Shown: one piece after another, positions 1 through 6,598 of the stretch
Position numbering within the stretch: position 1 is the stretch's first letter
Layout of the letters: each line of letters begins with the position of its first letter
Source: Pelagibacteraceae bacterium
GTDB lineage: Bacteria > Pseudomonadota > Alphaproteobacteria > Pelagibacterales > Pelagibacteraceae
Length of the DNA: 12,882 bases
Direction: 5' to 3'
Assembly: GCA_008638025.1 (NCBI GenBank)
Contig: VTPF01000014.1
Location: forward strand, 1-12,882
The notes under the pieces: model-generated
Told to the model about the DNA's origin: nothing
Database searches by the model: none
Seen by the model: only the letters and a program-made list of their open reading frames with translations
Translations under genes and position numbers: made by a program

Positions 1-373
1 TATTAAAAAATTAGCAAAACAAAGAAATTTTTATGCTTTTTATTTAAATAAAAAAAATAAAATTTTATTTTCTTATAATAAAAATTTTAACTTTTTAAAC
101 AAACTGATCAACCTTCCAATTGTAGAGTCTGATTCTAAAAACTATCAATTAGTTGCTAGAAAAATATTTACAAATGTTATTGTAGTAAAGCCTGTTATTT
201 TTAAACTTGTCTACAAAATGTCAAATTTTGTTATGAATGTAAAAATTGTACAAATAAAAAATGCTACAATTGATAAAAGAAATTTTTTTTGGGTTCATAA
301 AAGTGATATTAATAAATTTACTATTTCCGTATTGGCAAAAAAACTTTTAAAGTTAACAGGTGCGCATGAATAA
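1..373 (+). CDS. mutY: Probable A/G-specific adenine glycosylase, C-terminal part (5' end outside window)
   Basis: An open frame runs from base 2 to a TAA at 371-373, giving about 123 residues with no start in the window, so this is the 3' end of a longer gene. MutY removes adenine mispaired with 8-oxoguanine; its C-terminal NUDIX-like domain recognises the oxidised base. The residues fit that domain loosely: a strand reading VYKMSNFVMNVKIV resembles the family's H-x-F-T-H-F-x-L region, followed by FFWVHKSDINKF and a closing VLAKKLLKL, like the W...LP...KIL ending of MutY. The catalytic HhH domain and Fe-S cysteines lie outside the window and cannot be checked. Context agrees, since mutY often sits near ccrM and rnhB in alphaproteobacteria. 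The stop overlaps the start of the next gene by 8 bases, suggesting coupled translation. The protein is diverged, so the name is probable only. Confidence 0.62.
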   Translation, partial: IKKLAKQRNFYAFYLNKKNKILFSYNKNFNFLNKLINLPIVESDSKNYQLVARKIFTNVIVVKPVIFKLVYKMSNFVMNVKIVQIKNATIDKRNFFWVHKSDINKFTISVLAKKLLKLTGAHE

Positions 374-1520
374 AAAAATTTCAGTTGGAATAATTGGGGG
401 TGGAATTGCCGGTCTTTCTTTTGCAAATTTTTTATGTAATAATAATTTATTTAAAATAAAAATTTTTGAAAAAAAAAATACCTTTAGACAAAATGCAAGT
501 GGTATTCAACTTTCAAATAATGCTATCAAAATTTTAAAAACTATAAATTTTAACAACATTTCAGAAAAGAAAATTTCAATTATAAAAAACATTCATATTC
601 AAGATTATAAATCTAACAAGTCGATCACTAATTTTTCATTAAATATTTTAAATAACAGTAGTGAATATATTTGTCTTGATAGAGATGTGTTGATAAATTT
701 TTTATTAGATCGAATTAATGTAAATGTTGAAATTTCTCATAAAGAAGCCATTTCTATTAAAGATAATTCAATAAATTTTTTAGATAACAGTAATGAAATT
801 TTTGATTATATCGTAGTAGCTGACGGTATTTTTTCTAAAATACGAAAAAGTTTACAAAATCTTGATTTTTTACAATCAGTCAATGCGATAGGATTTAAGG
901 GCATAATTCAAAATCATAAAAAATTAAATATAGAGAATTTAGATTTATATTTAGGCGATCAAAAACATTTTATTTTTTATCCTATCAATTCATATGGAGA
1001 TTTCAGTTTTACTTCAATTTTTGCATTACAAAATTCAATTTTGAATAAAGACTATGAAAATTTAGTGCTTGATAAGGATAGTTTATTGAGTTTATCAGCA
1101 GATGCTAACACAGACATAAAAGGCATCATCACATCTGCAAATAGCATTTATCAGTGGCCAATTTATAAGCACAAAAATATTTTTTTTGGAGAGAGGAAAA
1201 TTTTCATAATTGGAGATGCTGCGCATGGCATGGTTCCATTTCAAGCCCAGGGAGCCGCACAGTCAGTAGAAGATGCCTTTTGTTTAGCAAAACTTTTTGA
1301 AAAAAGAATTTATGAAATTGATAAATTTTATAAATTTAGATCAAGCAGAATATCTATGATAAATGCAAGATCTAATCTTAATCTTTATGCTTATCATGTA
1401 TCAAATTTGTTTTTAAAAAAAATAAGAAATTTTTTTATGAAAATAATTTGTAATAATAAATTACTTTGTAATTTATATTTCGGTAAGATTTATAACTATA
1501 AATTTAAAGATTTGATTTAG
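366..1520 (+). CDS. FAD-dependent aromatic-ring monooxygenase (salicylate hydroxylase/UbiH-like)
   Basis: A 384-residue flavoprotein of the FAD_binding_3 (PF01494) monooxygenase family. These enzymes use NAD(P)H and O2 to hydroxylate an aromatic substrate. Seen in sequence: the N-terminal dinucleotide fold GGGIAG (residues 11-16), an LDR motif near 104-106, the DG motif (ADG, 152-154) and the second FAD motif GDAAHGMVPFQAQGAA (283-298) followed by VEDA. The last motif is closer to salicylate-hydroxylase-like enzymes than to typical UbiH/UbiF, but the substrate cannot be told. There is no signal peptide, so it is cytosolic or membrane-associated. I chose ATG 366 over GTG 360 because AGG at 358-360 sits 5 bases before the ATG; this is one of the few plausible Shine-Dalgarno matches in the window. 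The start lies inside the end of the probable mutY. The 3' end overlaps the converging ccrM by 17 bases. The stop is TAG, the only non-TAA stop here. Confidence 0.85.
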   Translation: MNKKISVGIIGGGIAGLSFANFLCNNNLFKIKIFEKKNTFRQNASGIQLSNNAIKILKTINFNNISEKKISIIKNIHIQDYKSNKSITNFSLNILNNSSEYICLDRDVLINFLLDRINVNVEISHKEAISIKDNSINFLDNSNEIFDYIVVADGIFSKIRKSLQNLDFLQSVNAIGFKGIIQNHKKLNIENLDLYLGDQKHFIFYPINSYGDFSFTSIFALQNSILNKDYENLVLDKDSLLSLSADANTDIKGIITSANSIYQWPIYKHKNIFFGERKIFIIGDAAHGMVPFQAQGAAQSVEDAFCLAKLFEKRIYEIDKFYKFRSSRISMINARSNLNLYAYHVSNLFLKKIRNFFMKIICNNKLLCNLYFGKIYNYKFKDLI

Positions 1521-2589
1521 ATCTAATTTTTTGCCTTAAATAATCTAATGGTTGTAATTTTCCTTCAATATTGAAATGCCAATACGACCAACCATTGCAA
1601 GAAGGGGATCCTTCTAGTTCTGCTCCAACTTTATGAATTGAGCCAGTTATATTTTTACAACCAATGCTTCCATCGGCCATAACTTTAGCCGTAAATTTCT
1701 TTTTTTGATCATACAAACTTAATCCAGGTTCTATTATTCCGCTTTCTACTAGCATTCCAAAAGGTATCCGTGTCTCATTTCTCTTTTTTTGAATAGTTTT
1801 TAAATATTCTTCAGTAATTGGTCTAATTTGTGAGATTCTTTTTGTTGCAACTTCTATATATTTTTTTTCTTTTTCTATTCCACAAAAGTTTCTTCCTAGT
1901 TTTTTTGCAACAGCTCCGGTTGTTCCCGTACCAAAGAAAGGATCTAAAATTAAATCATCTTTATTTGTCGTGGATAAAATTATTCTATAAAGTAGTGATT
2001 CTGGTTTTTGTGTATTATGAGCTTTTTCTCCATTTTTTTTACATCTTTCATTCCCACTACAAATAGCTAAATTCCAATCAGATCTTAGCTGCTTATCATC
2101 ATTAAAACATTTTAAGGAATTGTAGTTAAATGTATATTTGGTTTTTGGCTCTTTAGCTGCCCATATTAAAGTTTCATGAGCATTTGTGAATCTTGTTCCT
2201 TTAAAATTTGGCATAGGATTTTTCTTATTCCAAATAATATCGTTTAGAATCCAAAAATTTAAATCTTGTATAATTTTTCCAACTCGAAAAATATTATGAT
2301 AAGTTCCAATTACCCAGATACTGCCACTTTTTTTTAAAACCCTTCTGCACTCAGTTAGCCATTCAATGGTAAATTGATCATATTGAAGAAAAGAGGAGAA
2401 TTGATCCCACTTATCATTAACTGCCGATACTTTACTATTGTCTGGTCTTTCAAGATTTTTATCCAATTGAAGATTGTAAGGAGGGTCTGCAAAAACTAAA
2501 TCAAAAGTTTCATCAGGTATCTTTTTTAGTAGTTCAATTGAATTACCTTGAAAAATTTTGTTTTTGTAAGAATGTTTGTCTATTTTCAT
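1504..2589 (-). CDS. ccrM: CcrM-type adenine-N6 DNA methyltransferase (GANTC), with RAMA domain
   Basis: A 361-residue beta-class adenine methyltransferase. CcrM methylates the A of GANTC and, in alphaproteobacteria, couples DNA replication to cell-cycle transcription. Motif order is diagnostic: the catalytic DPPY (residues 35-38) precedes the AdoMet site DPFFGTGTT (216-224), with HNTQKP at 191-196 between them. Residues from about 275 to 355 form a RAMA domain with the conserved NGWSYWHF stretch (332-339). Length matches the roughly 360 residues of Caulobacter CcrM. No restriction endonuclease gene lies nearby, which fits an orphan regulatory methylase. ATG 2589 is preferred; a TTG two codons upstream (2595) is possible, and neither has a clear Shine-Dalgarno sequence. 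It is third in the minus-strand group after the glycosylase and rnhB, separated from rnhB by 74 bases that hold an inverted repeat. Specificity is inferred from family membership. Confidence 0.93.
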   Translation of the reverse strand: MKIDKHSYKNKIFQGNSIELLKKIPDETFDLVFADPPYNLQLDKNLERPDNSKVSAVNDKWDQFSSFLQYDQFTIEWLTECRRVLKKSGSIWVIGTYHNIFRVGKIIQDLNFWILNDIIWNKKNPMPNFKGTRFTNAHETLIWAAKEPKTKYTFNYNSLKCFNDDKQLRSDWNLAICSGNERCKKNGEKAHNTQKPESLLYRIILSTTNKDDLILDPFFGTGTTGAVAKKLGRNFCGIEKEKKYIEVATKRISQIRPITEEYLKTIQKKRNETRIPFGMLVESGIIEPGLSLYDQKKKFTAKVMADGSIGCKNITGSIHKVGAELEGSPSCNGWSYWHFNIEGKLQPLDYLRQKIRSKSNL

Positions 2590-2596
2590 TTTCAAC

Positions 2597-2617
2597 TTGA
2601 AGTAGAATTAACTTCAA
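2597..2617. repeat. Inverted repeat in the ccrM leader
   Basis: TTGAAGT (2597-2603) and ACTTCAA (2611-2617) are perfect 7-base complements around a 7-base A/T-rich loop. The repeat ends 7 bases before the ccrM ATG, within the only sizeable gap of this gene group. It could be an operator for a dimeric regulator or a hairpin in the leader RNA that affects translation. There is no T-tract arrangement of a terminator. Function is not shown by sequence alone. Confidence 0.4.
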
Positions 2618-2663
2618 AGATTAATCAAAGTCAAACAGCCAATGGTAATGTTTAGTAATGTTT

Positions 2664-3263
2664 TTATTTTTGTAACAACATGTTGTGTATGGGGGCAAAA
2701 CTTTTTCTATGAGCAGGGGTAATACCGTATTCTTTTATAGCAAGAATATGTTTTTTAGTACCATAACCAGCATTTTTATCCCAGCCATAGTTTTGGTATT
2801 TTTCAGACATTAAAGTCATGTATCGATCTCTTACAACCTTAGCAATTATAGAAGCTGCTGCAATGGATGGATAAAGCTGATCGCCTTTTATAAATGTTTT
2901 AATATTTTCATTGTTTTTGTCATAGCTAAATTTTCCATCAATTAAAATAATTGCTTTTTTTTCCTTGAGACTTTCCACGGATCTTTTCATTGCTAGCAAA
3001 GAAGCTTGTAAAATATTTAATTTATCAATCTCAGATACAGTTGCAAAACCAATCGCACATTTTGAATTTATTATAATTTGATTAAATATGCTTTCTCTTT
3101 GTAAAGAAGATAATTTTTTTGAGTCATTTATTTTATCTAATGAAATATTATCGTTCAAAATTACTGCCGCCGCAGTAACTGGACCAGCTAAAGGTCCTCG
3201 ACCAACTTCATCCACACCTATGATGATTGAGCCAAATTTTTTTTCTTTAGCTAGCGAAAACAT
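2664..3263 (-). CDS. rnhB: Ribonuclease HII
   Basis: A 199-residue RNase HII, which nicks DNA 5' of embedded ribonucleotides and removes RNA from RNA/DNA hybrids using divalent metal ions. Seen in sequence: the signature GVDEVGRGPLAGPV (16-29), which supplies D18, E19 and the GRG motif; a second acidic residue in LIDGK (D109); and KGDQ (D128) leading into SIAAASIIAKVVRDR. All four expected carboxylates are present, and the length matches the bacterial family. The ATG (3261-3263) overlaps the TAA of the upstream glycosylase gene by one base (TAATG), a typical arrangement for coupled translation. That explains why no Shine-Dalgarno sequence is needed. Next downstream is ccrM. The gene looks intact. 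Confidence 0.96.
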   Translation of the reverse strand: MFSLAKEKKFGSIIIGVDEVGRGPLAGPVTAAAVILNDNISLDKINDSKKLSSLQRESIFNQIIINSKCAIGFATVSEIDKLNILQASLLAMKRSVESLKEKKAIILIDGKFSYDKNNENIKTFIKGDQLYPSIAAASIIAKVVRDRYMTLMSEKYQNYGWDKNAGYGTKKHILAIKEYGITPAHRKSFAPIHNMLLQK

Positions 3264-3952
3264 TATTTAATATTTAAATCTTTAATTTTTTTTTCAAATA
3301 ATTGTAAATCAAACCAGGCATTTTTTTTTTGATTAGGTTGTTGTATTAAAAAATTAGGATGAAAAGTACAAAGAGTAAAAATATTTTTATCATTGATTTT
3401 AAGATTAAGCCATTGTCCCCGATTATTAGAAATAGAAAATTCATTACCAAATAATATTTCCAAAGGAATTGATCCAAGTAATAAAATTATTTGGGGGTTG
3501 ATAATAGAAATATGATTTATAATAGTTTTTTTTAAAAAAGATTTATATATAGAGTAAATACTTTTCGATTCTTTGTTATAAAAAGGTATTATATTTGTTA
3601 AATAGACATCTTCTTTATTAATTGAAATTGCTCTTAACATTTTATTTAACAATTCTCCAGATTCATCAGAAAATATATATTTATTAATGTGATCATTATG
3701 ACTCGGCATGTCTCCTATAATCATTATTTTAGAATTTATTTTGTTATTAGATAGTAGCAGGTTATCTTTATGGTCTATAAACTTTGTTAAAATTTGGATA
3801 ATGTTAGTAAAAAGTTTTTTTAATAATTCTTTTTTAGACAAATTATTTGTATTTGATAATTTTTTATAAATTAAACTATTATACAACCCGGATGAATGAT
3901 AATATTCCTTAATATTTTCATTAAAATATTTTTTTAAATTTTTAGTAACCAT
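3263..3952 (-). CDS. Uracil-DNA glycosylase superfamily protein, family-4-like, without Fe-S cysteines
   Basis: 229 residues matching the UDG superfamily (PF03167). Seen in order: IIGDMPS (78-84) at the place of the family-4 motif GExPG; SGELLNKML (98-106), like the family's G-x-LLD-x-ML; VYLTNIIP (116-123); a central INPQIILLLGSIPLEILF; RGQW (178-181); and HPNFLIQQP (198-206) followed by K-x-x-W-x-DL (210-216). This matches the order of family 4/5 enzymes, which remove uracil from DNA. Two things are odd. The protein has a single cysteine (C195), so the four ligands of the family's [4Fe-4S] cluster are missing, and motif 1 has D81 instead of the usual Glu. Activity is therefore uncertain. 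The N-terminal 70 residues are low-complexity, rich in Lys and Asn. Its start codon overlaps that of the divergent TPR gene; no nearby alternative ATG exists. It leads the minus-strand group with rnhB and ccrM. Confidence 0.82.
   Translation of the reverse strand: MVTKNLKKYFNENIKEYYHSSGLYNSLIYKKLSNTNNLSKKELLKKLFTNIIQILTKFIDHKDNLLLSNNKINSKIMIIGDMPSHNDHINKYIFSDESGELLNKMLRAISINKEDVYLTNIIPFYNKESKSIYSIYKSFLKKTIINHISIINPQIILLLGSIPLEILFGNEFSISNNRGQWLNLKINDKNIFTLCTFHPNFLIQQPNQKKNAWFDLQLFEKKIKDLNIK
3853..3882 (+). promoter_or_regulatory. Possible sigma-70-type promoter for the TPR/ispE group, inside the glycosylase gene
   Basis: TTGATA (3853-3858) and TATTAT (3877-3882) are separated by 18 bases, each one mismatch from consensus. 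Transcription would begin roughly 60 bases before the TPR start codon. A promoter within the divergent glycosylase coding sequence is required by the geometry, because there is no gap between the two genes. In DNA this AT-rich such matches also arise by chance. Confidence 0.3.
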
Positions 3953-5642
3953 GATCTGTAAGTTAAAAAATTATTTATTTGTTTTTTTATTTTTATTTAT
4001 TAACATTCACACTTCTGTTCATGCATCTTTTTTTCAATCAAAAAATTCTTTAGAATCATTTGATTATATATCAAACTATCTTAAGGGCTCTCTATCAGTA
4101 AATCATAACAATTATCGGGAAGCTAATCTTTTTTTTTCAAAAACTAAAGATTTAGCTAAAAGTCATGATGGTTATGATTTTCGTTATATTTATTCCTTGG
4201 CAATGGAGGGCAAGATTGGTGAAGCTAATAAGTTAATTAGTGCCTTAGAACAAAAAGATAATTTTTTATTTCAATTAATTCAGGGAGTGTACTTAATTAA
4301 AAATAGAAACTATTTTCTAGCAAAAAAAGTCTTTATCTCGTCAAATAGGCAAAACCCATTGTTTGATGAGTTAAATAATTATATTAATTTATGGTTAGAT
4401 ATTTCTTATAACGATTTTAGTGAGCAAGAATTAAAATTAAAACAATTCAAGTCTTCTTTTAATAATATAAAACTTATTCAGACTCTATTAATTTATGATT
4501 ATGTAGATAATCAAAAAAGTTACGACAAAATAAGTGATTTAATTTTAAAACAAACCACCCTTGGTCGGTATCATTTCTTTCATGCAATTCATTTAATAAA
4601 GAAACAAAAATACTCTGAGGCAGAAACAATTATACAAAAACAACTTATTTATAACCAGGCAGATTTATTGCTCAAACAAAGCTATGTTGAATTAAAAAAT
4701 AAAAATTTTTCTTTCTTTACTCAAAAATACGATGCAAAAAACATTAGTCATGGTATTTCAGAATTATTATATTTATTTGCAAATTTATTACAGCAACAAA
4801 ATCAAACAGATTTATCAAAGTTAATTGCATCATTGTCAGATTATTTAAATCCAGGCTTTGTTAGCAACAAATTATTAAACTTTGAAAACATTATTTTAAA
4901 TACAGATATGCCTTTTGAAAGTGATTATGCTCAAACAATTGAAAATATAGGGACAGAATTTAGCTGGTATATTAATTTTAATAAATTGCTTCATTCAAAT
5001 AATATAGAAAAAAAAGATATAATTAAAAACTTAGAAAAAACCATTTCCCAAAATAAATACTTTAGATTTTCAAAATTTTTGGATATGGCAAATTATTATA
5101 GAGGTAATAAAAATTTTGAACTTGCTTTAGATTACTATCTTAAAGCTGAAGCGATCGCATTACCAAAGGAAATGGATTGGAAAATTTATTATTATAAGGG
5201 TATTTGCTATGAAAGAATGGGTCAATTTGAAAAAGCAGATAAGCAGTTTCTTTTATCTTTAAAAATGTCCCCGGAACAATATGCTGTAATAAATTATTTA
5301 GCATATAGCTGGTTAGAAAGAGGTGTGAATTTACCCGAGTCAAAAAAAATGCTCGAGAAAGCAGTCCGCTTAAGCAAGTGGGAGCTGGGTTATATAATTG
5401 ATTCTTTGGGCTGGGCTTATTATTTGCAAAATAATTTCAATGAAGCTGAAAAGTTGCTCCAGTTAGCTTACGAAAAATCGCCCCAAGAGTCAGAGGTTTA
5501 CGATCATTACGCTGATGTTCTTTGGAAAAATAACAAAAAACTTCAAGCGCGCTATGTTTGGAAAAATGCAACAAGATTACCAAATATTGATAAAGAACGA
5601 TTAAGTAATATTAATAAAAAATTAACTTATGGTATTCAATAA
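3951..5642 (+). CDS. Exported tetratricopeptide-repeat protein
   Basis: 563 residues starting with a Sec-type signal peptide: a short basic start (K4, K6), a hydrophobic core rich in Phe/Leu (8-20) and a likely cleavage site after A25 (SVHA/SF). The mature protein should be periplasmic or attached to the envelope; no other membrane segment is evident. TPR-like helix pairs occur near the N-terminus (about 39-74) and more clearly in the last 190 residues, in repeats reading YYYKGICYERMGQFEKADKQF, DSLGWAYYLQNNFNEAEKLL and DHYADVLWKNNKKLQARYVW. Such arrays bind other proteins; the partner is unknown. Large TPR proteins beside ispE and a uracil-DNA glycosylase recur in alphaproteobacteria as I recall. 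The ATG is the only start that keeps the signal peptide, and it overlaps the opposite-strand glycosylase start. The 3' end overlaps ispE by 14 bases. Confidence 0.87.
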   Translation: MICKLKNYLFVFLFLFINIHTSVHASFFQSKNSLESFDYISNYLKGSLSVNHNNYREANLFFSKTKDLAKSHDGYDFRYIYSLAMEGKIGEANKLISALEQKDNFLFQLIQGVYLIKNRNYFLAKKVFISSNRQNPLFDELNNYINLWLDISYNDFSEQELKLKQFKSSFNNIKLIQTLLIYDYVDNQKSYDKISDLILKQTTLGRYHFFHAIHLIKKQKYSEAETIIQKQLIYNQADLLLKQSYVELKNKNFSFFTQKYDAKNISHGISELLYLFANLLQQQNQTDLSKLIASLSDYLNPGFVSNKLLNFENIILNTDMPFESDYAQTIENIGTEFSWYINFNKLLHSNNIEKKDIIKNLEKTISQNKYFRFSKFLDMANYYRGNKNFELALDYYLKAEAIALPKEMDWKIYYYKGICYERMGQFEKADKQFLLSLKMSPEQYAVINYLAYSWLERGVNLPESKKMLEKAVRLSKWELGYIIDSLGWAYYLQNNFNEAEKLLQLAYEKSPQESEVYDHYADVLWKNNKKLQARYVWKNATRLPNIDKERLSNINKKLTYGIQ

Positions 5643-6504
5643 AATTTATAATTTATACTCTCCAGCAAAAATAAATTTTTACTTAAAGGTTATAAAAAAA
5701 TTATTGAACGGATATCATGAGATTGAAAGTTTTGTATCGCAAATTAATATTATTGATCATATTAAAATTTCTGAAGTCAAAACTAACAAAACAACTGTAA
5801 AGTTTATAGGAAAATTTTCACAATCAATTAACAATTCAAGTAATTCCATAACTAGAATTATTTATTTTTTGAAAAAACAATATCCAAGTTTAAAAAATAA
5901 AAATTTTCGCGTTATTGTTTATAAGCATATACCGGCAGGATCTGGATTGGGTGGTGGCAGCTCAAATGCCATGACTATTTTTAAATTCTTAAAAAAAAAA
6001 TTTAACTTAAAAGTTACAAAAAAAAATTTATTTAATATTTGCAATTTTATTGGCTCAGATTCTAGAATATTTATAGATAAATATCCAAAATTTGTTTATG
6101 GAATTGGAGATAAAGTGAGTGTTATTAAAAAAAAAATTAAACTAAATTTACTTTTGATTTATCCAAATAAACCCAATTTAACCGTCAATATTTATAAATC
6201 TAATAAAGTTTACAGTTGCATCGGAAATAACCTGTCTGCTAAAAAAAAAATAAATAAAAATATTTTTAATTTGTTTGATTTTAATAACGATCTTTTAGAT
6301 GCGGCAAAAAAATCAAACCCAGCAATGAGAGAATTAATTAACTTTTTAGGGAAACAAAAAATTTGTGATCGTGTCCAAATGAGTGGCAGTGGTTCTTGTT
6401 GTTATGTCATTTGTAGAAGTAAGAAAAACCTTTTAAAATGTGAAAAATTAGTTAAAACTAAATATAGAAGTTATTGGACAGCAGTGACTAAAACTATTAC
6501 ATAA
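5629..6504 (+). CDS. ispE: 4-diphosphocytidyl-2-C-methyl-D-erythritol kinase
   Basis: A 291-residue GHMP kinase that phosphorylates CDP-methylerythritol in the MEP pathway to isopentenyl diphosphate. Seen in sequence: the SPAKINFYLKV start with a catalytic-region Lys (K14), GYHEIES (29-35), the ATP-binding glycine loop IPAGSGLGGGSSNA (101-114), IGSDSRIFI holding the likely catalytic Asp (D144), and the C-terminal GHMP motif MSGSGSCCYV (251-260). Length is close to E. coli IspE. The start overlaps the TPR gene by 14 bases, so translation is probably coupled. The stop lies 10 bases before tRNA-Gln. The middle of the gene is extremely A-rich, with three runs of ten A (5991-6000, 6127-6136, 6241-6250) that encode lysines. 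Confidence 0.95.
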   Translation: MVFNKIYNLYSPAKINFYLKVIKKLLNGYHEIESFVSQINIIDHIKISEVKTNKTTVKFIGKFSQSINNSSNSITRIIYFLKKQYPSLKNKNFRVIVYKHIPAGSGLGGGSSNAMTIFKFLKKKFNLKVTKKNLFNICNFIGSDSRIFIDKYPKFVYGIGDKVSVIKKKIKLNLLLIYPNKPNLTVNIYKSNKVYSCIGNNLSAKKKINKNIFNLFDFNNDLLDAAKKSNPAMRELINFLGKQKICDRVQMSGSGSCCYVICRSKKNLLKCEKLVKTKYRSYWTAVTKTIT

Positions 6505-6514
6505 CAGCATAAAT

Positions 6515-6588
6515 TGGGGCTTAGCCAAGCGGTAAGGCAACGGGTTTTGATCCCGTCATCCCAGGTTCGATCCCTGGAGCCCCAGCCA
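6515..6588 (+). tRNA. tRNA-Gln (anticodon UUG), CCA encoded
   Basis: A full cloverleaf can be drawn. The acceptor stem is TGGGGCT (6515-6521) with AGCCCCA (6578-6584). The D stem is GCC/GGC. The anticodon stem is ACGGG (6540-6544) with CCCGT (6552-6556) and loop TTTTGAT, giving anticodon TTG at 6547-6549, which reads CAA (and CAG if modified). The T arm is CCAGG (6561-6565), loop TTCGATC, CCTGG (6573-6577). The discriminator is G6585, followed by an encoded CCA (6586-6588). It has only 10 bases to ispE upstream and 10 to the next ATG downstream, so it is probably transcribed within the protein operon and cut out by tRNA-processing nucleases. Confidence 0.97.
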
Positions 6589-6598
6589 ACGATTAAAT

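Noticed and set aside
1830..2066. Open frame opposite ccrM on the plus strand
   Set aside because: It is the complement of conserved methyltransferase motifs and its Phe/Leu-rich product reflects antisense AT-rich coding DNA.
2608..2624. Paired TTAA boxes upstream of ccrM resembling a CtrA site
   Set aside because: The two TTAA are 9 bases apart rather than the 7 of the CtrA consensus, and TTAA is very common in DNA this AT-rich.
2645..2664. Two tandem copies of a 10-base unit GTAATGTTT(A/T) after rnhB
   Set aside because: Only two short A/T-rich copies; no sign of a longer array or function.
2675..2686. Perfect 12-base palindrome ACAACATGTTGT near the 3' end of rnhB
   Set aside because: It has no loop or T-tract, lies inside the coding sequence and encodes ordinary family residues, so coincidence is the simplest explanation.
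5151..5158. GCGATCGC octamer (HIP1-like)
   Set aside because: A single copy within the TPR coding sequence; not a repeat family in this window.
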